A stretch of 64,000 nucleotides of DNA from an uncultured Acidobacteriota bacterium (lineage in GTDB: Bacteria > Acidobacteriota > UBA6911 > CAINFC01): assembly GCA_903847975.1 (NCBI GenBank), contig CAINFC010000208.1, positions 1-64,000 of the forward strand, given 5' to 3'. The notes beneath the pieces were generated by a model that worked only from the letters and a program-made list of their open reading frames with translations, made no database searches and had not been told where the DNA came from. The position numbers were made by a program, and so were the translations under genes. Positions 60,224 through 64,000 of the stretch are shown here, one piece after another. How positions within the stretch are numbered: position 1 is the stretch's first letter; each line of letters opens with the position of its first letter.

Positions 60224-60856
60224 CTACTCTTCGCTCTGATGCAATTCCAGGTCTTCGCAGCCGCTGTCCAGCACGTCTTCGGCGAAGCGCCGCGGATGGA
60301 GATCCTCCTGCCTCTTTTCCAGCATGTACTGCCGGCCGGCCAGAAAGGCCTGCCGGTTGGCGGCTTCAAAGCTGCGCGGAAACCGTCGCACCATCACCCG
60401 CTCCAGGGCGCTGGCATCCACGAAATCCAGCATTTCGGCGAGCACTCCCAGGGCCACGGCATTCACCGCCGTCTGCCGCCCGGAAAGCTTCATGATGATC
60501 TCCACCATGGGCACGCAGTAAATACGGTCGGTCTGCAGCGCGTACCCCCCCTGGTAGGCGGTGCTTTCCACCAGGACCAGGGCGTCCGGTTTGGTATCGT
60601 TGCCGAACTTGCGGAAGGATTCGGGATTCAGGGCCAGCAGGAAATCGGGAGAGATGGCCTTCGGATAATGGATGTCGACCTGGCTCACGACGACTTCGGA
60701 TTTGCTGGCGCCGCCGCGGGCTTCCGGGCCGTAAGCCTGGGTCATTACCGCCTGCATGTTCTGCTCCAGCGCCAGGGCTTCGGCGAGAACCAGCCCGGCC
60801 ATTCCAAGCCCCTGTCCGCCGCTTCCGGATAAACGGATTTCATATCTCTCGATCAT
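60224..60856 (-). CDS. korC: 2-oxoacid:ferredoxin oxidoreductase gamma subunit
   Basis: A 210-residue subunit. It starts YEIRLSGSGGQGLGMAGLVL, then MQAVMTQAYGPEARGGASKS and DFLLALNPESF, the KorC/PorG blocks. The partner beta gene overlaps it by 4 nt. Together KorDABC oxidises a 2-oxoacid, most likely 2-oxoglutarate, to an acyl-CoA while reducing ferredoxin. Confidence 0.93.
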   Translation of the reverse strand: MIERYEIRLSGSGGQGLGMAGLVLAEALALEQNMQAVMTQAYGPEARGGASKSEVVVSQVDIHYPKAISPDFLLALNPESFRKFGNDTKPDALVLVESTAYQGGYALQTDRIYCVPMVEIIMKLSGRQTAVNAVALGVLAEMLDFVDASALERVMVRRFPRSFEAANRQAFLAGRQYMLEKRQEDLHPRRFAEDVLDSGCEDLELHQSEE

Positions 60857-61713
60857 GACGCTCTCCCTGAAACTCGATCCACCAGCTTCTGATATTCCTC
60901 ATTATATTCCGGCCGCGGCTGATTGTGTAAGACGCCGATGGCAAACTTGCCCTCCTGCTCCTCGGGGGTCATTTTCCGGAAGCGGTCGACGGCCACGGCG
61001 TGGTCCCGCTGCCACATCAGCGCGGCGGCCGGCGATTTCTGGTTATTCTTCCGCCCGTAGTACACCGGGCACTGGGTAACCACCTCGATGATGGAAAAGC
61101 CCTTGTTGTGAATTCCGCCGAGGATCAGCTTGTCCAGCGCCAGGGCGTGGTAGGTCGTTCCCCGGGCCACGTAGGTGGCGCCGGCCCCGATGGCCAGCTG
61201 GCAGATGTCGAAAGCCGGCTCGATATTTCCGAAGGGAGACGTCGAAGCGAAGGACTTGCGGGGCGTCGTCGGGGAGAACTGCCCGCCGGTCATGCCGTAA
61301 ATGTGATTGTTGAAGAGCACCAGGGTCAGGTCGATGTTCCGGCGGCAGGAGTGGATGAAATGGTTGCCGCCGATAGCCAGGGCATCTCCGTCCCCGGAAA
61401 CTACCAGGACCGGCAGCTCCGGCCGGGCGAACTTCAACCCGGTGGCGAACGCCAGGGCCCGTCCGTGGGTAGTGTGCAGGGTGTTGAAGTCCATGTAGCC
61501 GGTGGTCCGGCTCGAGCAGCCGATTCCGGACACCAGGCAGACTTTTTCCAGGTCCAGCCCGGAGCTGGCGATGGCCCGGATCAGGGATTTCAGGACGATG
61601 CCGTTGCCGCAGCCCGGGCACCAAATGTGCGGGATATACCTTCCGCGTATGTATTTGGAGAAGTCGTAGGACGCCATCTCCACTTCGGCGATATTCGTTG
61701 CGTTGACTGTCAT
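60853..61713 (-). CDS. korB: 2-oxoacid:ferredoxin oxidoreductase beta subunit
   Basis: A 286-residue TPP-binding subunit. HIWCPGCGNGIVLKSL gives the Cys pair, GIGCSSRTTGYMDFNTLHTT the third Cys and HGRALAFATGLKFARPEL the turn into the TPP-binding block SGDGDALAIGGNHFIHSCRR, followed by NHIYGMTGGQFSPTT. Overlaps korC by 4 nt and is 6 nt from korA. Cytoplasmic, with a [4Fe-4S] cluster expected. Confidence 0.95.
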   Translation of the reverse strand: MTVNATNIAEVEMASYDFSKYIRGRYIPHIWCPGCGNGIVLKSLIRAIASSGLDLEKVCLVSGIGCSSRTTGYMDFNTLHTTHGRALAFATGLKFARPELPVLVVSGDGDALAIGGNHFIHSCRRNIDLTLVLFNNHIYGMTGGQFSPTTPRKSFASTSPFGNIEPAFDICQLAIGAGATYVARGTTYHALALDKLILGGIHNKGFSIIEVVTQCPVYYGRKNNQKSPAAALMWQRDHAVAVDRFRKMTPEEQEGKFAIGVLHNQPRPEYNEEYQKLVDRVSGRAS

Positions 61714-61719
61714 AGCTGC

Positions 61720-62895
61720 TCACAACCTTTCCAGGATCTGCAAGGGGTTGATCGGTTCGCCGTCCGAGCGCTGCACGCCGGAAACTTCCTGGCCGGGTGC
61801 GGTCAGGCGCTCGATTTCCAGGATCAGCTGACCCAGATTCATCTCGGCAACCAGGATCCGTTTGGCCCGGGAGGCAGCCTGCCGGAAGGCCTTTTCGGGG
61901 AAAGGCCACAGGGTGATGGGCCGGAAGAGCCCCACCCTCTTTCCCTGGCTCCGCGCAGTCCGCAGGGCCCCCATGGCCGAGCGGGCGGTGGAGCCGAAGG
62001 CCACCAGAAGAGTATCGGCATCCTCGACGTCCACCCGTTCGTAGTCTTCGAGCTCCTCTTCGAATTTGGAAATCTTGTCCATCAGGCGCTTGTGCAGCCG
62101 GGCGCGCTCCTTGGGATCATTGGTAGGGAAGCCGTCCTCGCCGTGATCCAGGCCGGTGACGTGGTAGCGGTAGCCCGTACCGAAGGGGGCCAGCTGGGGA
62201 ACCAGCTTGTTGTCCAGCCGGTACGGCAGGTAGCCTGGCGAGGGCGGGGGAGGAGCGGTGCGGTTTACAATTTCGATATCCTCGGCGGCCGGCACCCAGA
62301 CTTTTTCGCGCATGTGACCGTTGATTTCGTCCAGCAGCAGCTGCACCGGGGTGCGGAACCGCTCGGCCAGGTTGAAGGCCCGGATGGTCTTGCGGTAGAT
62401 CTCATCCACGGAGCCGGGAGTCAGAGCGATGGTCGGGTGATCGCCGTGGGTTCCCCAGCGGGCCTGCATGATGTCCCCCTGCGCCGGGGAGGTGGGCGCC
62501 CCGGTGGAGGGACCGCCGCGCATGACGTTGATGATCACGCAGGGAACCTCCGCCATGCAGGCATAGCCCAGGTTTTCCTGCTTTAAGGACAGGCCCGGGC
62601 CGCTGGTGGCGGTCATGGCCTTGAGCCCGGCCAGCGAGCCGCCGATGATGGCGCCCATGGCGGCGATTTCATCTTCCATCTGGATAAACCGCCCGCCGCA
62701 TCTGGGCAGCAGAGAGGAAAGGTACTCGGCCACCTCGGAAGAAGGAGAAATCGGATAGCCGGCATAGAATCGACAGCCGGCCGCGACGGCGGCCAGAGCG
62801 CAGGCTTCGTTACCTTGGAGAAACTGCCACTCGCCGCGAGGCGACGGGGCGGAACCGCCTTTCGCTGCGGCAGCAGCCGATTGAGGTGCAACCAT
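61720..62895 (-). CDS. korA: 2-oxoacid:ferredoxin oxidoreductase alpha subunit
   Basis: A 391-residue subunit. It carries FLQGNEACALAAVAAGCRFY, AGYPISPSSEVAEYL, MEDEIAAMGAIIGGSLAGLK, ATSGPGLSLKQENLGYA and APTSPAQGDIMQARWGTHGD, the KorA signature; the C-terminus is ERVDVEDADTLLVAFGSTAR. The TPP pyrimidine-contacting Glu lies in the MEDE block. The alpha-beta split and the associated ferredoxin fit the KorABCD type used in anaerobic and some reductive-cycle metabolism. Confidence 0.95.
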   Translation of the reverse strand: MVAPQSAAAAAKGGSAPSPRGEWQFLQGNEACALAAVAAGCRFYAGYPISPSSEVAEYLSSLLPRCGGRFIQMEDEIAAMGAIIGGSLAGLKAMTATSGPGLSLKQENLGYACMAEVPCVIINVMRGGPSTGAPTSPAQGDIMQARWGTHGDHPTIALTPGSVDEIYRKTIRAFNLAERFRTPVQLLLDEINGHMREKVWVPAAEDIEIVNRTAPPPPSPGYLPYRLDNKLVPQLAPFGTGYRYHVTGLDHGEDGFPTNDPKERARLHKRLMDKISKFEEELEDYERVDVEDADTLLVAFGSTARSAMGALRTARSQGKRVGLFRPITLWPFPEKAFRQAASRAKRILVAEMNLGQLILEIERLTAPGQEVSGVQRSDGEPINPLQILERL

Positions 62896-62954
62896 AGAAT
62901 TAATGACCTCCTTAGCTATTCAGCAGAGTGAAGGATGAATTTTAATGGGAACCG

Positions 62955-63233
62955 TCAGGCCGGCGATCCTGGTGGGGCCTCGTCGGTCTCCTTGGCGGGA
63001 ATGCGCTCGATCTGGATGGCAAAATCGGGGCATCGCAGGTCACAAAGCATGCATCCGGTGCACTTGGCGTCCGGGATTACCTTTACGATTCCCTTGGACT
63101 CGTCGATCGCCAGGATCTTGGCAGCGCAGAACTCGACGCATATTCCGCATCCCTTGCAGTTTTTGGGAATAAGGTGAACCTTGTATGAATACTTTTTCTT
63201 TTTCTTTCCAACCGTATCCTGTTCTGTGGGCAT
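62955..63233 (-). CDS. korD: Ferredoxin-like delta subunit, 2x[4Fe-4S]
   Basis: A 92-residue protein with two CxxCxxCxxxC motifs: CKGCGICVEFC and CTGCMLCDLRC, binding two [4Fe-4S] clusters. The N-terminus is Lys-rich (GKKKKKYSYKV). It carries electrons from the KorAB catalytic core to free ferredoxin. ATG at 63233 follows aggagcgatt; an upstream in-frame extension is not real. First gene of the korDABC operon, 59 nt before korA. Confidence 0.93.
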   Translation of the reverse strand: MPTEQDTVGKKKKKYSYKVHLIPKNCKGCGICVEFCAAKILAIDESKGIVKVIPDAKCTGCMLCDLRCPDFAIQIERIPAKETDEAPPGSPA

Positions 63234-63389
63234 AATCGCTCCTGTGATTGCCAAGGATAATACCTTAAAGGGCGGAATGGGGACAATTTTAATTTTACAT
63301 TTGCCGGACGAAAAGCGGGTTGCCCGGGAAGGAGAAAGCATTCACGGGAAGAGGAGGAAGAGGAGGAAAACAGGCCAAAGGACGAGCGC

Positions 63390-63434
63390 TTCGCTTCGAC
63401 CTCCTTCCCGGTCTTCCCGCCTTCCTGTGAAAAA
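63390..63434 (+). repeat. Partial copy of repeat R3
   Basis: cctccttcccggtcttcccg then ccttcctgtgaaaaag resembles the right half of R3. It lies in the gap between korD and the small membrane-protein gene; nothing else is seen between 63234 and 63455. Confidence 0.45.
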
Positions 63435-63455
63435 GAAAACGCGCGGGCGCCGGGC

Positions 63456-63611
63456 TCAGCTCCAGTCGTCCTTGGACGCCTTGCGCTTGCGCCGCACCAG
63501 AATAATCACCACCAGAGCCAGGGCCAGCACGCCGGCCACAATCTGAACCGTCATGGTGGAATCGGAGCCGGTCTCCGGCGCCGCCTGCATCAGCCAATAA
63601 GAAAAAGACAT
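63456..63611 (-). CDS. Small single-pass membrane protein
   Basis: A 51-residue peptide, MSFSYWLMQAAPETG, then a helix (VQIVAGVLALALVVIILV) and a basic tail RRKRKASKDDWS. ATG follows aggagg, 13 nt after the TadC-like gene on the same strand. No family is recognised; the position suggests a partner of the Tad/type II pilus system. Confidence 0.6.
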   Translation of the reverse strand: MSFSYWLMQAAPETGSDSTMTVQIVAGVLALALVVIILVRRKRKASKDDWS

Positions 63612-63624
63612 ACCTTCCTCCTGA

Positions 63625-64000
63625 TCATTGCAATAGTTGTAGATCACGCAGAATCGAAATTATACCCGGCGCCAAAATGACGATAAACAGCGCCGGAAGA
63701 ATAAACAGCACGATGGGAAAAACCATTTTGACCGCGGCCTTGTTGATGGTGGCTTCGATGTCCAGGCGTCGCTTGCTGCGCACCGAATCCGCATAGATGC
63801 GCAGGGCCTGCGACAGACTGGTGCCGAAACGCTCCGTCTGGGCCACCATCCCGGCCAGAGAACGGATGTCCAGCAGGCCGGTCCGCTGGGCCATGTGCTG
63901 GAAAGCCACCGCCCTCTCCTGGCCGGCCTGCACTTCCAGGGTCATCCAGTAAAATTCATCCGCCAGTTCGGGGTACACGAAGCGGATTTCCTCGCTGACC
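63625..64000 (-). CDS. TadC-like type II/IV secretion F-domain protein, C-terminal part
   Basis: The gene is cut by the right edge; 124 C-terminal codons are visible. It begins VSEEIRFVYPELADEFYWMT and contains VQAGQERAVAFQHMAQRTG then LAGMVAQTERFGTSLSQAL and IYADSVRSKRRLDIEATINK, typical of T2SSF/TadC inner-membrane platform proteins, with a closing helix FPIVLFILPALFIVILAPGI. Part of a pilus/secretion (Tad) system whose other genes are outside the window. Confidence 0.9.
   Translation of the reverse strand, partial: VSEEIRFVYPELADEFYWMTLEVQAGQERAVAFQHMAQRTGLLDIRSLAGMVAQTERFGTSLSQALRIYADSVRSKRRLDIEATINKAAVKMVFPIVLFILPALFIVILAPGIISILRDLQLLQ

Noticed and set aside
63456-63611. Sortase-anchored surface protein
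   Set aside because: PETG is present but the whole protein is 51 residues, leaving no surface domain, and the cell is Gram-negative-like.

Overview
The window is GC-rich, densely coded DNA from a Gram-negative-type bacterium. It carries a TonB-dependent receptor, O-antigen-type export genes, lipoproteins and Tat-like signals. An exported VWA protein of the type common in Acidobacteriota, regulatory-like beta-sandwich secreted proteins and an LssY-type protein make Acidobacteriota, or a related candidate phylum, the best guess. A 2-oxoacid:ferredoxin oxidoreductase operon and an in-frame UGA selenoprotein suggest an anaerobic or facultative heterotroph. No rRNA, tRNA, CRISPR array or prophage was seen.

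Layout. 1-2.4 kb: the end of an inositol/propionate-type semialdehyde dehydrogenase, then an IolG-like dehydrogenase behind a perfect sigma70 promoter, and a sugar isomerase. 2.8-7.5 kb (minus): polysaccharide export and glycosyltransferase operon (two GT2, Wzm, Wzt, a GspC-like protein). 7.6-9.6 kb: TerC and a secreted DA1-like LIM/zinc-ribbon metallopeptidase. 9.7-14.5 kb (minus): BtuFCD-like ABC importer with a TonB receptor. 15.2-17.6 kb: FHA-GAF-cyclase coupled to an HD protein. 17.8-22.7 kb: YCII, PHP and VOC proteins, ApgM and SerA. 22.9-26.7 kb (minus): NtrC-type regulator, sensor kinase and a duplicated secreted protein behind a sigma54 promoter with a candidate upstream enhancer. 26.9-27.4 kb: a non-coding, hairpin-rich composite element. 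27.6-29.9 kb: NatAB-like ABC exporter. 30.0-33.6 kb: 5-oxoprolinase operon pxpB-pxpC-MFS-pxpA. 33.7-33.9 kb: a SelW-like selenoprotein gene whose reading frame is split by UGA. 33.9-36.9 kb: two secreted proteins. 37.1-40.9 kb: STAS, NCS2 permease, exported oxidoreductase and HEAT protein. 41.1-43.5 kb: acetyl-CoA synthetase with an N-terminal STAS domain. 43.7-48.8 kb: secreted propeller, VWA and LssY/barrel proteins. 49.2-54.5 kb: APC permease, PcrA-type helicase and a TPR protein. 54.7-56.8 kb: ParB-like HTH protein and a spore-photoproduct-lyase-like radical SAM protein. 57.0-60.2 kb: exported PCMT, dipeptide epimerase and NlpC/P60 lipoprotein. 60.2-63.2 kb: korDABC. 63.5-64 kb: small membrane protein and TadC-like protein.

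The strongest findings are the selenoprotein with its hairpin; the sigma54-driven set of secreted protein, sensor and regulator with shared Met/Gly-rich segments; the STAS-acetyl-CoA synthetase fusion; and a family of structured modular intergenic repeats that sit mostly in gaps between convergent genes, one copy having about 20-bp terminal inverted repeats. All calls come from reading the sequence; no database search was run.
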